Source: Xenorhabdus ishibashii (GTDB taxonomy: Bacteria > Pseudomonadota > Gammaproteobacteria > Enterobacterales > Enterobacteriaceae). Taken from it: a DNA stretch of 64,000 bases. The notes below the pieces were generated by a model. That model searched no databases. It was not told the origin of the DNA and was given only the letters and a program-made list of their open reading frames with translations. The stretch spans positions 2,976,001-3,040,000 of the forward strand of contig NZ_NJAK01000001.1 in NCBI RefSeq assembly GCF_002632755.1. The letters are read 5' to 3'. Every line of letters begins with the position of its first letter. The first letter of the stretch is position 1. The position numbers and the translations under genes are program-made. Below, piece by piece: positions 29,393 to 42,014 of the stretch.

Positions 29393-30052
29393 GTTGTTAA
29401 TTACTTATTAATAATCCTTCCAAGTTTTCATTTCCATTTCTGATATTTCTAATAAGAAATATACCCTGTTAATTTTCCTATACCTTTCGAATTTTAGTTA
29501 AAAGAATGTTGCTTCGTTAACAAATTTCATTTTCCTAACTTGATAAAATAAAAACGTTTTCAGGAATAGCTCGCTTATTGCACTTTATTAGTTGTTTTTA
29601 GAAACAATTCATTAAAAGTTGAATAAATTACATTCAAGTGCTGAATGTTTTTCCATGAAATTGTGCACTTGATCATAAAAATATCCCAAGCGGTACAGTG
29701 GAAAGACAGGTTTTTCCTGCGATAATGGTGTAGTAAAGTCGAGTTATCGGTTAGACTAGTTATATCGGAAAGACGTTTTTTTGTATGACTGACACGTTTT
29801 AGCGATATATCAACACAATCCGTTAATTAATGGTTTGTGGTTTGTAAATAAATATGCAAGTGGTTTTGCCGTTATGGCAAATTTTGTTGAGAGGAATAAA
29901 AACCAAGATGATTCAAGCTATAAGGTGAATTGATTAGCGTTGTTTCAGATTTGGTTGTTATTCCTTCCCATGAATCGATGTGGTGCAACACTGCCGGCAA
30001 AAAGAGAAAGAGCAGATACCTTGACACCACTTTTGATGAGTAAGCAACGAGT
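29393..30052. other. nuo operon upstream region
   Basis: About 660 AT-rich bases between the lrhA terminator and nuoA. No open frame stands out. It must hold the nuo promoter(s); I could not pick -35/-10 pairs, FNR or NarL sites with confidence. Long nuo leaders are known in E. coli. Confidence 0.55.
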
Positions 30053-30514
30053 ATGTCTACATCCACTGGAATTTTAGCCCATCACTGGGCATTCGCGGTT
30101 TTTCTAATAGGTGCTCTTGGTTTGTGCGCACTCATGTTACTGGGTGGGTACTTCATGGGAGGCAAGGCGAAAGCCAGAGCAAAACACATACCTTATGAAT
30201 CAGGTATCGATTCTGTCGGCAGTGCACGTTTACGTTTGTCGGCGAAGTTTTATCTGGTTGCCATGTTCTTTGTTATCTTCGACATTGAAGTCCTTTATTT
30301 GTATGCATGGGCCGTCTCAATCAAAGAGAGCGGTTGGCTAGGCTTTGCCGAAGCAAGCATTTTCATTTTGGTGTTATTGGCAGGTTTGGTTTATCTGGCG
30401 CGCATCGGGGCGTTGGATTGGACACCTGCACGTTCAAAACGTCAGGTCAGTAAACCGAGTGCTGATACTTATATCAACACTGACACCACTACCAACAACA
30501 GTCACATGAAGTAA
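30053..30514 (+). CDS. nuoA: NADH-quinone oxidoreductase subunit A
   Basis: 153 residues, three membrane helices. NuoA is part of the membrane arm of complex I, at the junction with the peripheral arm near the quinone site. The [19 protein letters not shown] loop and the [15 protein letters not shown] segment with its acidic residues are family-typical. The C-terminus (after about residue 125) is polar with a Thr/Asn-rich tail and looks species-specific. It is the first gene of nuoA-N, and nuoB starts 15 bases after it. Confidence 0.96.
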   Translation: MSTSTGILAHHWAFAVFLIGALGLCALMLLGGYFMGGKAKARAKHIPYESGIDSVGSARLRLSAKFYLVAMFFVIFDIEVLYLYAWAVSIKESGWLGFAEASIFILVLLAGLVYLARIGALDWTPARSKRQVSKPSADTYINTDTTTNNSHMK

Positions 30515-30529
30515 TAGCGAGGCATAAAG

Positions 30530-31204
30530 ATGGATTATACGCTCACCCGCATAGATCCGAATGGTGAGAATGACCGTTATCCCCTGCAAAAACAGGAAAC
30601 TGTCAGCGACCCCTTGGAGCAACATGTTCACCGAAGTGTCTATATGGGGAAATTGGAACATGCTCTGCACAATATGGTGAATTGGGGGAGGAAAAATTCC
30701 CTGTGGCCCTATAACTTCGGGCTTTCTTGCTGCTACGTGGAAATGGTGACGTCATTTACCGCTGTTCACGATGTTGCGCGTTTTGGTGCAGAAGTATTGC
30801 GAGCATCTCCCCGTCAGGCTGATTTCATGGTGATTTCCGGAACCTGTTTCGTCAAAATGGCGCCTGTCATTCAACGTCTGTACGACCAGTTGCTGGAGCC
30901 GAAATGGGTCATTTCAATGGGAGCCTGCGCAAACTCTGGAGGTATGTACGATATTTACTCCGTAGTTCAAGGAGTTGATAAGTTTATCCCCGTTGATGTT
31001 TATATTCCTGGCTGTCCTCCTCGCCCAGAAGCCTATATGCAGGCACTGCTGCTGTTGCAGGAGTCCATAGGCAAAGAACGACGCCCACTGTCATGGGTGG
31101 TTGGCGATCAGGGGGTTTACCGCGCCAATATGCAATCAGAAAGAGAAAGAAAACGCGGTGAACGTATTGCAGTGAAAAATCTGCGTACTCCAGACGAAAT
31201 TTAA
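30530..31204 (+). CDS. nuoB: NADH-quinone oxidoreductase subunit B
   Basis: 224 residues. NuoB carries the N2 [4Fe-4S] cluster that hands electrons to quinone. The ligands are visible: the paired Cys in GLSCCYVEM, the Cys in [11 protein letters not shown], and the Cys in [23 protein letters not shown] is also conserved. It lies in the peripheral arm next to NuoCD and NuoI. The ATG follows GAGGCATAAAG. Confidence 0.97.
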   Translation: MDYTLTRIDPNGENDRYPLQKQETVSDPLEQHVHRSVYMGKLEHALHNMVNWGRKNSLWPYNFGLSCCYVEMVTSFTAVHDVARFGAEVLRASPRQADFMVISGTCFVKMAPVIQRLYDQLLEPKWVISMGACANSGGMYDIYSVVQGVDKFIPVDVYIPGCPPRPEAYMQALLLLQESIGKERRPLSWVVGDQGVYRANMQSERERKRGERIAVKNLRTPDEI

Positions 31205-31280
31205 GGCTTTTAGCCATATAGCGTAACCAAGAGCAATGTGTTGCGATCACAAAAACCCTGATCAAGCGTTGTGGTGAAGA

Positions 31281-33080
31281 ATGATGACAGATCAGATAGC
31301 GCAAGAAAGCGCCCGGCCTGCCTGGACAACACGTGATCATCTTGATGATCCTGTAGTCAGCGAGCTTAACCGCCAATTTGGCCCGAGTACCTTTACCATC
31401 CAGCCGACCCGTACCGGTATGCCAGTTGTTTGGGTTAAGCGGGAGCAGTTACTGCAAGTAATAACATTTCTGAAAAAATTGCCCAAACCTTATATCATGT
31501 TGTTTGACTTGCATGGTGTTGATGAGCGTCAGCGCTCTCACCGAGAAGGCTTACCAGCGGCTGATTTTTCGGTGTTTTATCACCTCCTTTCCATTGAGCG
31601 TAACCGTGACATCATGCTGAAAGTCGCGCTCACTGAACAAGACCTGAATATCCCAACGACTACATCGATTTTCCCAAATGCCAATTGGTATGAGCGTGAA
31701 ACGTGGGAAATGTTTGGCATTACATTTAACGGCCATCCCAATTTGCGTCGCATCTTAATGCCACCAACTTGGGAAGGCCATCCGTTGCGCAAGGAATACT
31801 CTGCACGTGCCACGGAATTTGATCCTTTCGTCTTGACTAAGCAGAAAGAAGATCTGGAAATGGAAGCGCTGACTTTCAAACCAGAAGAGTGGGGCATGAA
31901 GCGTGGCACCGATAATGAAGACTTCATGTTCCTGAACCTCGGTCCAAATCATCCTTCTGCCCACGGTGCATTCCGCATTATTCTGCAACTTGATGGCGAA
32001 GAAATCGTCGATTGTGTTCCCGATATTGGCTATCACCATCGTGGTGCCGAAAAGATGGGAGAACGTCAGTCATGGCACAGCTATATTCCTTATACCGATC
32101 GCATCGAATATTTGGGGGGATGTGTTAACGAAATGCCTTATGTGCTGGCGGTTGAGAAGCTGGCAGGCATTGAAGTCCCCGATCGGGTGAAAACAATTCG
32201 TGTCATGTTGTCCGAACTGTTTCGCATTAACAGCCATCTGCTTTATATCAGTACATTTATCCAAGACGTTGGGGCGATGACCCCTGTCTTCTTTGCTTTT
32301 ACTGACCGACAAAAAGTTTACGATGTCGTCGAGGCGATTACTGGGTTTCGTATGCATCCGGCATGGTTCCGAATCGGTGGTGTTGCCCATGATTTGCCGC
32401 GAGGTTGGGAAAAACTCTTGCGTGAATTGCTGGACTGGTTGCCGAAGCGGTTGAATTCCTATGTCAAGGCAGCGCTGAAAAACAGTGTCCTGAAAGGGCG
32501 TTCTGTTGGGGTAGCGGCCTACAATGCTAAACAGGCTCTGGACTGGGGGGTTACCGGTGCGGGGTTGCGTGCCACTGGCATTAGCTTTGACGTGCGCAAA
32601 TGGCGTCCTTATTCCGGCTATGAAAATTTCGATTTTGAAGTACCAACAGGCTACAACGGTGATTGTTATGACCGTGTCATGCTGAAAGTGGAAGAAATCC
32701 GTCAGAGTCTGCGCATTCTTGAGCAATGCCTGAAAAATATGCCGGCAGGACCATTCAAGGCGGATCATCCATTGACCACGCCACCTCCAAGGGAAAGGAC
32801 TTTGCAGCACATCGAAACCATGATTAACCACTTCCTGCAAGTGTCATGGGGGCCGGTCATGCCTGCTAATGAATCATTCCAGATGATCGAAGCGACTAAG
32901 GGTATCAACAGTTATTACCTGACCAGTGATGGTAGCACTATGAGTTACCGCACCCGCATCCGTACACCAAGTTTTGCCCATTTGCAGCAAATTCCATCGG
33001 TGATCCGCGGCAGTCTGGTTTCTGACCTTATCGTCTATCTGGGCAGTATCGATTTTGTTATGTCTGATGTGGATCGCTAA
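31281..33080 (+). CDS. nuoC: NADH-quinone oxidoreductase fused subunits C/D
   Basis: 599 residues. As in E. coli and other enterics, NuoC and NuoD are one chain. The NuoC part (about 1-180) includes [17 protein letters not shown] and [10 protein letters not shown]. The NuoD part (about 210-599) includes [29 protein letters not shown], with the conserved His near the quinone, and [18 protein letters not shown] at the C-terminus. It forms most of the quinone-binding pocket with NuoB. Two ATGs lie together at 31281 and 31284; the choice is not decided. It is also called nuoCD. Confidence 0.97.
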   Translation: MMTDQIAQESARPAWTTRDHLDDPVVSELNRQFGPSTFTIQPTRTGMPVVWVKREQLLQVITFLKKLPKPYIMLFDLHGVDERQRSHREGLPAADFSVFYHLLSIERNRDIMLKVALTEQDLNIPTTTSIFPNANWYERETWEMFGITFNGHPNLRRILMPPTWEGHPLRKEYSARATEFDPFVLTKQKEDLEMEALTFKPEEWGMKRGTDNEDFMFLNLGPNHPSAHGAFRIILQLDGEEIVDCVPDIGYHHRGAEKMGERQSWHSYIPYTDRIEYLGGCVNEMPYVLAVEKLAGIEVPDRVKTIRVMLSELFRINSHLLYISTFIQDVGAMTPVFFAFTDRQKVYDVVEAITGFRMHPAWFRIGGVAHDLPRGWEKLLRELLDWLPKRLNSYVKAALKNSVLKGRSVGVAAYNAKQALDWGVTGAGLRATGISFDVRKWRPYSGYENFDFEVPTGYNGDCYDRVMLKVEEIRQSLRILEQCLKNMPAGPFKADHPLTTPPPRERTLQHIETMINHFLQVSWGPVMPANESFQMIEATKGINSYYLTSDGSTMSYRTRIRTPSFAHLQQIPSVIRGSLVSDLIVYLGSIDFVMSDVDR

Positions 33081-33082
33081 CG

Positions 33083-33628
33083 ATGCAAAGTGAATTTAAC
33101 GCAAACAAGCAAGCACGCCTTGATGTGGTTAACGTAACGGACGCTCAGACACCGGATAAGTTTGTATTGAGTGCTGACGAACGTAATGCCATTGAGCAGG
33201 AAAAACACCACTACGAAGATCCGCGTGCTGCGTCAATCGAAGCCCTGAAAATTGTACAAAAGCAGCGTGGCTGGGTGCCAGATGGTGCTATTTATGCCAT
33301 TGCGGAAGTTTTGGGTATTCCGGCCAGTGACGTGGAAGGTGTAGCGACGTTTTACAGCCAGATTTATCGGCAGCCAGTAGGACGCCACATTATCCGTTAC
33401 TGTGACAGTGTCGTATGCCACATCACCGGCTATCAGGGGGTTCAGGCAGCGATAGAATCGTGTTTGAACATTCGTCCGGGGCAAACCACGGCAGATGGTC
33501 GCTTCACATTGTTACCAACCTGCTGCTTGGGTAACTGTGACAAGGGACCAACGATGATGATTGATGAGGATACTCACAGTTACGTGAAGCCCGAAGAAAT
33601 TGAAAAATTACTGGAGCAATATCCATGA
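33083..33628 (+). CDS. nuoE: NADH-quinone oxidoreductase subunit E
   Basis: 181 residues. NuoE holds the N1a [2Fe-2S] cluster in the NADH-oxidising module. Its four Cys ligands are visible in [16 protein letters not shown] and [13 protein letters not shown]. The gene begins 2 bases after nuoC and its TGA overlaps the nuoF ATG (ATGA), so translation is coupled. Confidence 0.97.
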   Translation: MQSEFNANKQARLDVVNVTDAQTPDKFVLSADERNAIEQEKHHYEDPRAASIEALKIVQKQRGWVPDGAIYAIAEVLGIPASDVEGVATFYSQIYRQPVGRHIIRYCDSVVCHITGYQGVQAAIESCLNIRPGQTTADGRFTLLPTCCLGNCDKGPTMMIDEDTHSYVKPEEIEKLLEQYP

Positions 33629-34989
33629 CAACGCATTCAGGAGTGAAAGAAATTATCCGCACCGCGGAAACTCATCCCCTGACATGGCGGTTGCGTGATG
33701 ACCAACAACCTGTCTGGCTGGATGAATACCGAAGCCAAAATGGTTACAAAGGAGCCGAAAAAGCACTGAAGGGCATGGCACCTGATGAAATTACCACATT
33801 GGTTAAAGATGCTGGCTTAAAAGGCCGTGGCGGTGCAGGTTTCTCAACAGGCTTGAAATGGAGCCTGATGCCAAAAGACGAAAGCATGAATATCCGCTAT
33901 TTATTGTGTAATGCGGATGAGATGGAGCCGGGCACTTACAAAGATCGCCTACTAATGGAACAACTGCCTCATCTATTGGTGGAAGGCATGCTAATCAGTG
34001 CCTTCGCATTGAAAGCTTATCGCGGTTACATCTTCCTGCGTGGTGAATATATTGAAGCGGCTGCCCATTTACGCAGAGCCATAGAGGAAGCTAAAGCTGC
34101 TGGATTGCTTGGCAAGAACATTCTGGGCAGTGGTTTTGATTTTGAACTGTTTGTTCATACCGGCGCGGGTCGTTATATCTGTGGTGAAGAAACAGCCCTG
34201 ATTAACTCCCTTGAAGGGCGTCGGGCAAACCCCCGTTCAAAACCCCCGTTTCCTGCGACGGCTGGCGTATGGGGTAAACCTACGTGCGTCAACAACGTCG
34301 AAACATTGTGCAACGTTCCTGCCATTCTTGAACATGGGAAAGAGTGGTATATCGGTTTGAGTGCCGGCAAAAGTACAGATGCCGGAACCAAACTGATGGG
34401 TTTTTCTGGTCGGGTCAAAAATCCAGGTCTTTGGGAACTGCCTTTTGGCACAACAGCCCGTGAAATTCTTGAAGATTACGCGGGGGGAATGCGTGATGGC
34501 TTGAAATTCAAGGCATGGCAACCCGGAGGGGCAGGAACCGATTTCCTGACAGCAGACCATTTAGATTTACCGATGGATTTTGAACATATCGCTAAAGCGG
34601 GGAGCCGATTGGGAACCGCACTGGCAATGGCGGTGGATCATGAAATCAATATGGTTTCCCTGACCCGCAATCTTGAAGAATTCTTCGCTCGTGAATCTTG
34701 TGGCTGGTGTACACCATGCCGTGATGGCTTGCCGTGGAGTGTCAAAATCCTCCGAGCTATTGAAAATGGTAAAGGCCAGCCAGGTGATATTGAAACATTA
34801 GAACAACTCTGTCGTTTTCTTGGCCCAGGTAAAACGTTTTGTGCCCATGCGCCTGGTGCTGTGGAACCTTTGCAGAGTGCGATTAAATACTTCCGTGAAG
34901 AGTTTGAAGCGGGAATTGTCACCAAAGATTATGGCAATACTAACCTGATTGCGGGTATTCAACCAAACCTGCTCAACCAGCGTTGGTAA
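33625..34989 (+). CDS. nuoF: NADH-quinone oxidoreductase subunit F
   Basis: 454 residues. NuoF binds NADH and FMN and carries the N3 [4Fe-4S] cluster. [13 protein letters not shown] is the NADH/FMN-binding glycine-rich region, and [13 protein letters not shown] with the later Cys ([10 protein letters not shown]) supplies the cluster. It is the entry point for electrons into complex I. It overlaps nuoE by four bases. Confidence 0.97.
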   Translation: MTTHSGVKEIIRTAETHPLTWRLRDDQQPVWLDEYRSQNGYKGAEKALKGMAPDEITTLVKDAGLKGRGGAGFSTGLKWSLMPKDESMNIRYLLCNADEMEPGTYKDRLLMEQLPHLLVEGMLISAFALKAYRGYIFLRGEYIEAAAHLRRAIEEAKAAGLLGKNILGSGFDFELFVHTGAGRYICGEETALINSLEGRRANPRSKPPFPATAGVWGKPTCVNNVETLCNVPAILEHGKEWYIGLSAGKSTDAGTKLMGFSGRVKNPGLWELPFGTTAREILEDYAGGMRDGLKFKAWQPGGAGTDFLTADHLDLPMDFEHIAKAGSRLGTALAMAVDHEINMVSLTRNLEEFFARESCGWCTPCRDGLPWSVKILRAIENGKGQPGDIETLEQLCRFLGPGKTFCAHAPGAVEPLQSAIKYFREEFEAGIVTKDYGNTNLIAGIQPNLLNQRW

Positions 34990-35041
34990 CAAACAGTGCT
35001 AATTTTTGATTAACGCCTGCCACGGCAGGCCATTGGGAAGC

Positions 35042-37774
35042 ATGCTGACTATGGCTACGATACATGTAGACGGCAAAGAATATGATGTAAACGGGGCTGA
35101 TAACCTGTTACAAGCCTGCCTCTCATTGGGGCTTGATATACCTTATTTTTGCTGGCATCCAGCGCTGGGAAGCGTTGGCGCTTGCCGCCAGTGTGCGGTG
35201 AAGCAATATCAAAATGCGGAAGATACACGCGGTCGCCTGGTGATGTCTTGTATGACACCGGCGTCAGATGGCACGTATATCTCCATTGATGATGAAGAAG
35301 CTAAACAGTTCCGTGCCAGTGTTGTGGAATGGTTAATGACCAACCATCCCCATGACTGTCCAGTTTGTGAGGAAGGGGGTAACTGTCATTTGCAAGATAT
35401 GACAGTGATGACGGGGCATTCATTCCGAAAATACCGTTTTACCAAACGTACTCACAAAAATCAGGAGTTGGGACCATTCATTGCTCATGAAATGAACCGT
35501 TGTATCGCCTGTTATCGTTGTGTCCGTTACTACAAAGATTATGCGGATGGAACAGATTTTGGCGTTTATGGTGCCCATGACAACGTCTATTTTGGTCGCC
35601 CTGAAAGTGGCACATTGGAAAGTGAATTTTCCGGTAACCTCGTTGAAATTTGCCCAACAGGGGTATTTACCGACAAAACCCATTCAGAACGCTATAACCG
35701 CAAATGGGATATGCAGTTTGCACCAAGTATCTGCCAACAGTGCAGCATTGGTTGTAACACTAGTCCTGGTGAACGTTATGGTGAATTGCGCCGGATAGAA
35801 AACCGTTATAACGGCACCGTCAACCATTACTTTATGTGTGACCGCGGGCGTTTCGGTTATGGTTATGTCAATCGTGACGACCGTCCTCGTCAGCCGCAAC
35901 AGTTGCGTGGTGATCAGTGGATTTCACTGAATGCTGAGCAGGTTATGCGAGGGGGCGCAGATATTTTGCGTCAGGCGAAAAATGCCATTGGTATCGGTTC
36001 ACCGCGTGCCAGCATTGAAAGTAACTTTGCCTTGCGTGAATTGGTTGGTGCGGAAAACTTCTACAGCGGTATTTCAGCGGAAGAACAACATCGCCTTGAT
36101 ACGATGTTAGAAATTCTCCAGCAAGGCGGAGTCTATACGCCATCCCTGCGTGAAATTGAAGATTATGATGCGGTGTTAGTATTAGGAGAAGACTTGACTC
36201 AAACGGCTGCCCGCATGGCGTTATCTGTGCGTCAGGCAGTAAAAGGCAAGGCGCGTGAAATGGCCGCCGCCCAGAAAGTAGCAGACTGGCAGATTGCGGC
36301 TGTGATGAACATTGGCCAGCACGCCAAATATCCTCTCTTCCTGACCAGTGTTGATGAAACCCATCTGGATGATATTGCAGCATGGAGCTACCGTGCACCC
36401 GTTGATGATCAGGCTCGCTTAGGTTTTGCCGTGGCACATGCCTTGAACAATATCGCCCCTGCCGTTAATGATCTGCCGGATGAGCTGAAATCAAAAGTAG
36501 AAATTATTGCGCACGCATTGCGTGATGCGAAAAAACCATTGATTATCAGTGGCAGCAATTCAGGCAGTGATGCTTTGATTCAGGCTGCTGCCAATATCGC
36601 ATGGGCCTTGAAAGATAAGGGTTCGGATGTGGGGCTTTCCTACGTTGCCATATATGCCAATAGTCTGGGGCTGGCAATGATGGAGGCGCAGCCATTGGAT
36701 TCTGCTTTACAGCGTATTGCTAAAGGGAATTCAGATACCGCCATCGTGATGGAAAACGATCTCTATCGTCATGCACCGGCGGATAAAATTGATCGCGCAC
36801 TGGATAGCCTGAAAAACTTGATCGTCGTAGATCACCAGCGCACCGCCATTATGGATAAGGCTCATTTGATTTTGTCGGCCTCCAGTTTTGCTGAAAGCGA
36901 TGGTACGTTGGTGAATCAGGAAGGGCGTGCCCAGCGTTATTTCCAGGTTTATGAGCCGGCATTCTATGATAAATCCATCGTGATGTTAGAAAGCTGGCGC
37001 TGGATGCATTCCCTGTATAGCACTTATACACAGTGCCAGACCGATTGGACACAGCTTGATCATGTGATTGCAGCTTGTGTCAAAGCTATGCCGCAATTCA
37101 AAGGCATCGTAGACGCGGCTCCAGATGCGACATTCCGTATTCGTGGGCAAAAATTGTCCCGTTCTCCTCATCGCTACAGTGGCCGAACAGCGATGCTGGC
37201 TGATGTCAGCGTCCACGAGCAGCGTCAACCACAGGATATCGATACTGCATTTGCTTTCTCAATGGAAGGGAATAACAGCCCATATGCGCCACGTCAGCAA
37301 ATCCCATTTGCCTGGGCTCCCGGCTGGAACTCACCACAAGCGTGGAATAAATTTCAGGCGGAAGTCGGTGGTAAGCTGCGTTTTGGCGATCCAGGGGTTC
37401 GTTTGATTGAAACGGTTGATGGTGGGTTGAACTATTTTGACGCTATCCCGACAGCATTCACTGCGCAAAAAGATCAATGGCATGTTGCCCCTTATTTCCA
37501 TTTGTTCGGTAGTGAGGAGCTGTCACAACGTTCTGATGTAATACAGGCGCGTATGCCTGAGCCGTATGTGATGATCAATCATAAAGATGCGGAGCATTTG
37601 AATGTGAAAGAAGGTGCGGTGATGGCATTTGAGTGTGAAGGGCAGAAACTGCGTTTGGCAGTACGCTTGAGTGGTAATCTGGCACAAGGGCAAATCGGCT
37701 TGCCACTGGGAATGTCGGGTATACCGCCGGTTCTGGCAGGCAAATCAGTCCATAACTTACGGGAGGTTGCATAA
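35042..37774 (+). CDS. nuoG: NADH-quinone oxidoreductase subunit G
   Basis: 910 residues from the ATG at 35042; the frame extends 12 codons upstream without match, while [16 protein letters not shown] agrees with E. coli (908 residues) and has GGGAAG ahead. Clusters in order: N1b [2Fe-2S] (CWHP...CRQC), the His-ligated N5 ([16 protein letters not shown]), N4 ([13 protein letters not shown] and CPTG), and the extra N7 cluster of E. coli-type enzymes (CQQCSIGCN plus a later Cys). The C-terminal half is a molybdopterin-oxidoreductase-like domain without cofactor. It ends with TAATG, overlapping nuoH by one base. Confidence 0.97.
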   Translation: MLTMATIHVDGKEYDVNGADNLLQACLSLGLDIPYFCWHPALGSVGACRQCAVKQYQNAEDTRGRLVMSCMTPASDGTYISIDDEEAKQFRASVVEWLMTNHPHDCPVCEEGGNCHLQDMTVMTGHSFRKYRFTKRTHKNQELGPFIAHEMNRCIACYRCVRYYKDYADGTDFGVYGAHDNVYFGRPESGTLESEFSGNLVEICPTGVFTDKTHSERYNRKWDMQFAPSICQQCSIGCNTSPGERYGELRRIENRYNGTVNHYFMCDRGRFGYGYVNRDDRPRQPQQLRGDQWISLNAEQVMRGGADILRQAKNAIGIGSPRASIESNFALRELVGAENFYSGISAEEQHRLDTMLEILQQGGVYTPSLREIEDYDAVLVLGEDLTQTAARMALSVRQAVKGKAREMAAAQKVADWQIAAVMNIGQHAKYPLFLTSVDETHLDDIAAWSYRAPVDDQARLGFAVAHALNNIAPAVNDLPDELKSKVEIIAHALRDAKKPLIISGSNSGSDALIQAAANIAWALKDKGSDVGLSYVAIYANSLGLAMMEAQPLDSALQRIAKGNSDTAIVMENDLYRHAPADKIDRALDSLKNLIVVDHQRTAIMDKAHLILSASSFAESDGTLVNQEGRAQRYFQVYEPAFYDKSIVMLESWRWMHSLYSTYTQCQTDWTQLDHVIAACVKAMPQFKGIVDAAPDATFRIRGQKLSRSPHRYSGRTAMLADVSVHEQRQPQDIDTAFAFSMEGNNSPYAPRQQIPFAWAPGWNSPQAWNKFQAEVGGKLRFGDPGVRLIETVDGGLNYFDAIPTAFTAQKDQWHVAPYFHLFGSEELSQRSDVIQARMPEPYVMINHKDAEHLNVKEGAVMAFECEGQKLRLAVRLSGNLAQGQIGLPLGMSGIPPVLAGKSVHNLREVA

Positions 37775-38751
37775 TGAGCTGGTTTACTTCCGAAGTCATT
37801 GAAATCCTGATTGCTGTACTGAAAGCGGTTGCCATTCTACTGGTCGTGGTTATCTGCGGGGCATTCATGAGTTTCTTTGAACGCCGCATTCTTGGACTGT
37901 TTCAAAACCGTTATGGGCCAAACCGAGTCGGTTGGGGCGGTTCATTGCAGCTTGTCGCAGACATGATCAAAATGTTCTTTAAAGAAGACTGGGCACCCCG
38001 TTTTTCTGACAGGGCCATTTTTACTTTGGCTCCGGTCATTGCATTCTGCTCAATGCTTCTGGCCTTTGCGATTGTACCAATAAGTCCAACATGGATGGTT
38101 GCAGACCTGAATATCGGCATCTTGTTCTTCATGATGTTGGCGGGTCTGGCGGTTTATTCTGTGCTGTTTGCGGGTTGGGCGAGTAACAACAAATATGCCC
38201 TGCTGGGTGCGATGCGGGCATCGGCACAGACATTGAGTTATGAAGTGTTCCTTGGTATGTCCATGATGGGCGTTGTGGCACAAGCCGGCTCCTTTAACAT
38301 GGTGGAGATCGTCAACTCACAGCAACACGTGTGGAATGTTATTCCTCAATTCTTTGGCTTCCTGACCTTTGCCATTGCGGGTGTAGCGGTATGTCACCGC
38401 CATCCCTTTGACCAACCGGAAGCAGAGCAAGAACTGGCCGACGGCTATCACATTGAATATTCCGGTATGAAATTCGGTTTGTTCTTTGTCGGGGAATATA
38501 TCGCGATCGTGACGGTATCCGCGTTGATCGTCACGCTATTCTTTGGTGGCTGGAACGGGCCTCTCTTGCCGCCATTCGTCTGGTTTGCGCTGAAAACAGC
38601 ATTTTTCATGATGATGTTCATCTTGATCCGTGCCGCACTGCCGCGTCCTCGTTATGACCAGGTGATGTCATTTGGCTGGAAAGTCTGTCTGCCGTTAACG
38701 TTACTTAATATGCTGGCGACAGCCGCAGTTATTTTATACAACGCTCAATAA
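37774..38751 (+). CDS. nuoH: NADH-quinone oxidoreductase subunit H
   Basis: 325 residues with about eight membrane helices. NuoH lies under the quinone site and forms the start of the proton path. Conserved loops are [20 protein letters not shown], then [23 protein letters not shown], with the run of acidic residues of the E-channel, and [11 protein letters not shown]. The start overlaps the nuoG stop. Confidence 0.97.
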   Translation: MSWFTSEVIEILIAVLKAVAILLVVVICGAFMSFFERRILGLFQNRYGPNRVGWGGSLQLVADMIKMFFKEDWAPRFSDRAIFTLAPVIAFCSMLLAFAIVPISPTWMVADLNIGILFFMMLAGLAVYSVLFAGWASNNKYALLGAMRASAQTLSYEVFLGMSMMGVVAQAGSFNMVEIVNSQQHVWNVIPQFFGFLTFAIAGVAVCHRHPFDQPEAEQELADGYHIEYSGMKFGLFFVGEYIAIVTVSALIVTLFFGGWNGPLLPPFVWFALKTAFFMMMFILIRAALPRPRYDQVMSFGWKVCLPLTLLNMLATAAVILYNAQ

Positions 38752-38766
38752 AGGGGTGATTGAACC

Positions 38767-39309
38767 ATGACATTGAAAGAGTTAGTGGTCGGTTTCGCCA
38801 CCCAGGTACGCAGTATTTGGATGATAGGGCTTCATGCCTTCCATAAACGCGAAACAAAAATGTATCCGGAAGAGCCGGTTTATCTGCCACCCCGTTACCG
38901 TGGGCGCATCGTTCTGACGCGTGATCCTGATGGTGAAGAGCGTTGTGTTGCGTGTAACTTATGTGCGGCGGTATGTCCGGTAGGATGTATCTCACTGCAA
39001 AAAGCCGAGCATAAGGATGGTCGCTGGTATCCTGAATTTTTCCGTGTCAACTTCTCGCGTTGCATTTTCTGTGGCCTGTGTGAAGAAGCGTGCCCCACTA
39101 CCGCGATTCAGTTGACGCCGGATTTTGAACTGGGTGAATTCAAGCGTCAGGATCTGGTGTATGAAAAAGAAGATCTGCTGATTTCAGGGCCAGGTAAGTA
39201 TCCTGACTATAACTTTTACCGTAAGACAGGTATGGCAATTGACGGCAAAGATAAAGGCGAAGCCGACAATGAGGCCAAGCCTATCGACGTTAAAAGCTTG
39301 TTGCCGTAA
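38767..39309 (+). CDS. nuoI: NADH-quinone oxidoreductase subunit I
   Basis: 180 residues; carries clusters N6a and N6b. The two ferredoxin motifs are [18 protein letters not shown] and [17 protein letters not shown]. It links NuoG's clusters to N2 in NuoB. An N-terminal helix anchors it to the membrane arm. The gene follows nuoH by 15 bases. Confidence 0.97.
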   Translation: MTLKELVVGFATQVRSIWMIGLHAFHKRETKMYPEEPVYLPPRYRGRIVLTRDPDGEERCVACNLCAAVCPVGCISLQKAEHKDGRWYPEFFRVNFSRCIFCGLCEEACPTTAIQLTPDFELGEFKRQDLVYEKEDLLISGPGKYPDYNFYRKTGMAIDGKDKGEADNEAKPIDVKSLLP

Positions 39310-39321
39310 GGAGCGATATTT

Positions 39322-39852
39322 ATGGAATTTACATTTTATGTCGCAGGGCTGGTTGCTATTCTCGCAACACTCAGAGTCATAACCCATACAAATCCGGTGC
39401 ATGCGCTGTTGTATCTGATTATTTCTTTATTGGCATTGTCCATCGTATTTTTTTCGATGGGAGCCTATTTTGCGGGTGCTTTAGAGATCATCGTTTACGC
39501 AGGCGCAATTATGGTGTTGTTCGTCTTTGTCGTGATGATGCTGAATCTGGGAAAATCAGTTGTCGAACAGGAGCGGCTATGGTTACAACCTCGGGCTTGG
39601 ATTGGCCCATCAATCCTGTCTATCGTGTTGTTGATTGTGTTGATTTATGCCATCAGTACTCTGCCAACCGGTGAAATCAGTGGTGAAGTGGTCAGTGCCA
39701 AAGAAGTCGGCATTAGCCTGTTTGGCCCTTATGTTCTGGCAGTTGAATTAGCTTCTTTGCTCCTGCTGGCTGGATTGGTTGTGGCTTACCATATTGGCCG
39801 TGAAAACCGACAAGGGGAAGTGATCAGCAATCGTGCGGAGGATCAACAATAA
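39322..39852 (+). CDS. nuoJ: NADH-quinone oxidoreductase subunit J
   Basis: 176 residues, five predicted membrane helices. NuoJ contains the pi-bulge helix near the quinone chamber; the conserved segment [19 protein letters not shown] is that helix. It ends on TAATG, where nuoK starts. Confidence 0.96.
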   Translation: MEFTFYVAGLVAILATLRVITHTNPVHALLYLIISLLALSIVFFSMGAYFAGALEIIVYAGAIMVLFVFVVMMLNLGKSVVEQERLWLQPRAWIGPSILSIVLLIVLIYAISTLPTGEISGEVVSAKEVGISLFGPYVLAVELASLLLLAGLVVAYHIGRENRQGEVISNRAEDQQ

Positions 39853-40154
39853 TGATAGCGTTACATCACGGGCTCATTCTGGCGGCTATCCTGTTTACAT
39901 TGGGTTTTACCTGCCTGATTATTCGTCGTAATTTGTTATTCATGCTGATTGGGCTGGAAATCATGATCAATGCTTCAGCGCTGGCGTTTGTTGTTGCTGG
40001 CAGCTATTGGCTCCAGCCTGATGGTCAGGTGATGTACATTCTGGCCATTACTCTGGCAGCCGCCGAGGCGAGCATCGGTTTAGCACTGTTACTACAGTTG
40101 CACCGTCGTCGCCAAAACCTGAATATTGATACAGTCAGTGAGATGCGCGGATGA
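39852..40154 (+). CDS. nuoK: NADH-quinone oxidoreductase subunit K
   Basis: 100 residues with three membrane helices, the standard length. It is homologous to MrpC. Glu in [11 protein letters not shown] and in [14 protein letters not shown] are the two conserved membrane carboxylates used in proton transfer. It overlaps nuoJ by one base and nuoL by four (ATGA). Confidence 0.97.
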   Translation: MIALHHGLILAAILFTLGFTCLIIRRNLLFMLIGLEIMINASALAFVVAGSYWLQPDGQVMYILAITLAAAEASIGLALLLQLHRRRQNLNIDTVSEMRG

Positions 40155-41995
40155 ACTTACTCTATTTAACAATTCTGCTGCCACTGCTGGGATTTTTGCT
40201 ATTAGCATTTTCCCGTGGCCGCTGGTCTGAAAATTTGTCAGCCACCATCGGGAGTGGTTCTGTTGGCTTGGCTGCATTGGTCACATTCTGGGTAGCAATG
40301 GATTTCCTTGCTCAGAATGGGGCAGGGGGGCTGGTTTACCGCCAAACATTGTGGAACTGGATGACGGTGGATAATTTCAGTATCCCCGTTAATCTGGTGC
40401 TGGATGGTTTGTCACTGACGATGCTCAGTGTTGTGACCGGTATCGGTTTCCTGATCCACGTATATGCTTCTTGGTATATGCGCGGCGAAGAAGGGTATTC
40501 CCGTTTCTTCGCTTATACCAACCTCTTTATCGCCAGTATGGTGGTATTGGTACTGGCAGACAATATGTTGCTGATGTACCTCGGTTGGGAAGGTGTTGGC
40601 CTGTGCAGTTACCTATTGATTGGTTTCTACTACAAAACCCCTGCCAATGGTGCGGCGGCAATGAAAGCCTTCATTGTGACTCGTGTTGGTGACGTATTCC
40701 TTGCCATTGGCATGTTTATCCTTTATGACCAGCTTGGTACATTGAGTTTCCGCGAATTAGCGGTATTGGCGCCCCAACATATTGCAGCAGGTTCTAGCGC
40801 GATCAATTGGGCAACCTTGATGATTCTGGGTGGCGCTGTAGGTAAATCAGCTCAATTACCATTGCAAACCTGGCTGGCGGATGCAATGGCCGGCCCAACA
40901 CCGGTTTCTGCCCTGATCCATGCTGCTACGATGGTTACTGCGGGCGTTTATCTGATTGCCCGCAGCCATGCGTTGTTCTTGATGGCGCCTGATATTCTGC
41001 ATTTGGTCGGTATTATTGGTGCGATCACTTTGCTGTTGGCTGGTTTCGCAGCACTGGTACAGACAGATATCAAGCGAGTGCTGGCTTACTCCACTATGAG
41101 CCAGATTGGCTACATGTTTCTGGCGTTGGGCGTACAGGCGTGGGATGCAGCGATCTTTCACCTCATGACCCATGCGTTCTTTAAAGCATTACTGTTTCTG
41201 GCTTCTGGCTCAGTGATTTTGGCCTGTCATCATGAACAAAACATCTTCAAAATGGGGGGGCTGAGCAAGCGTATCCCATTTGTTTATCTCTGCTTCTTGG
41301 TGGGTGGCTCTGCGTTGTCAGCACTGCCATTACTGACAGCAGGTTTCTACAGTAAAGATGAAATCCTGTGGGGCGCGTTAGCAAATGGTCATATGAACCT
41401 GATGCTGGCGGGGCTGATTGGGGCATTGATGACATCACTGTATACCTTCCGCATGATCTTTATCGTGTTCCACGGTGAAGAAAATACCCATGCTCATCCT
41501 GTCAAGGGGATTACCCATACCTTGCCATTATCAGTATTACTGGTGCTATCCACTTTTGTTGGCGCGCTGATTGTGCCACCGCTGACGGGGGTTTTGCCTG
41601 AAAGTAATGCAGGGCATGATGGCAAAATGACACTGGAAATCGTTTCTGGTTTGGTTGCCGTTGTCGGTATCTTGCTGGCGGCAGCGCTGTATCTGGGCAA
41701 ACGTGGTGTGGTTACTGCCACGGCGAACAGTGCACCTGGGCGCTTCTTCTCCACATGGTGGTTACATGCCTGGGGGTTTGACGCGCTGTATGGCTGGGTA
41801 TTTGTGAAGCCATTTAAAGGCATCACCCGCTTGTTGCAAAGTGATCCTTTGAACTCACTGATGAACATTCCAGCTATATTGTCACGTTGGGGTAATAAAG
41901 GGCTTCGTTGGAGTGAGAACGGACAAGTCCGTTGGTACGCTACCTCTATGGGGTTGGGGGCAGTGCTGGTTTTAGCTCTGCTGCTTCTGGTTTAA
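40151..41995 (+). CDS. nuoL: NADH-quinone oxidoreductase subunit L
   Basis: 614 residues. It is the distal antiporter-like proton pump of the membrane arm, with about 16 helices and the long lateral helix at the C-terminus. [17 protein letters not shown] holds the key Glu, and [31 protein letters not shown] (positions around residues 230-260) holds the Lys and the broken helix. The start overlaps nuoK. Confidence 0.97.
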   Translation: MNLLYLTILLPLLGFLLLAFSRGRWSENLSATIGSGSVGLAALVTFWVAMDFLAQNGAGGLVYRQTLWNWMTVDNFSIPVNLVLDGLSLTMLSVVTGIGFLIHVYASWYMRGEEGYSRFFAYTNLFIASMVVLVLADNMLLMYLGWEGVGLCSYLLIGFYYKTPANGAAAMKAFIVTRVGDVFLAIGMFILYDQLGTLSFRELAVLAPQHIAAGSSAINWATLMILGGAVGKSAQLPLQTWLADAMAGPTPVSALIHAATMVTAGVYLIARSHALFLMAPDILHLVGIIGAITLLLAGFAALVQTDIKRVLAYSTMSQIGYMFLALGVQAWDAAIFHLMTHAFFKALLFLASGSVILACHHEQNIFKMGGLSKRIPFVYLCFLVGGSALSALPLLTAGFYSKDEILWGALANGHMNLMLAGLIGALMTSLYTFRMIFIVFHGEENTHAHPVKGITHTLPLSVLLVLSTFVGALIVPPLTGVLPESNAGHDGKMTLEIVSGLVAVVGILLAAALYLGKRGVVTATANSAPGRFFSTWWLHAWGFDALYGWVFVKPFKGITRLLQSDPLNSLMNIPAILSRWGNKGLRWSENGQVRWYATSMGLGAVLVLALLLLV

Positions 41996-42014
41996 TTAAG
42001 GGACATATTGCGCC

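Noticed and set aside
32070..32840. 256-codon minus-strand frame across nuoC
   Set aside because: Shadow of the NuoD part; no recognisable domain.
35943..36437. 164-codon minus-strand frame across nuoG
   Set aside because: Shadow of nuoG, with no start context.
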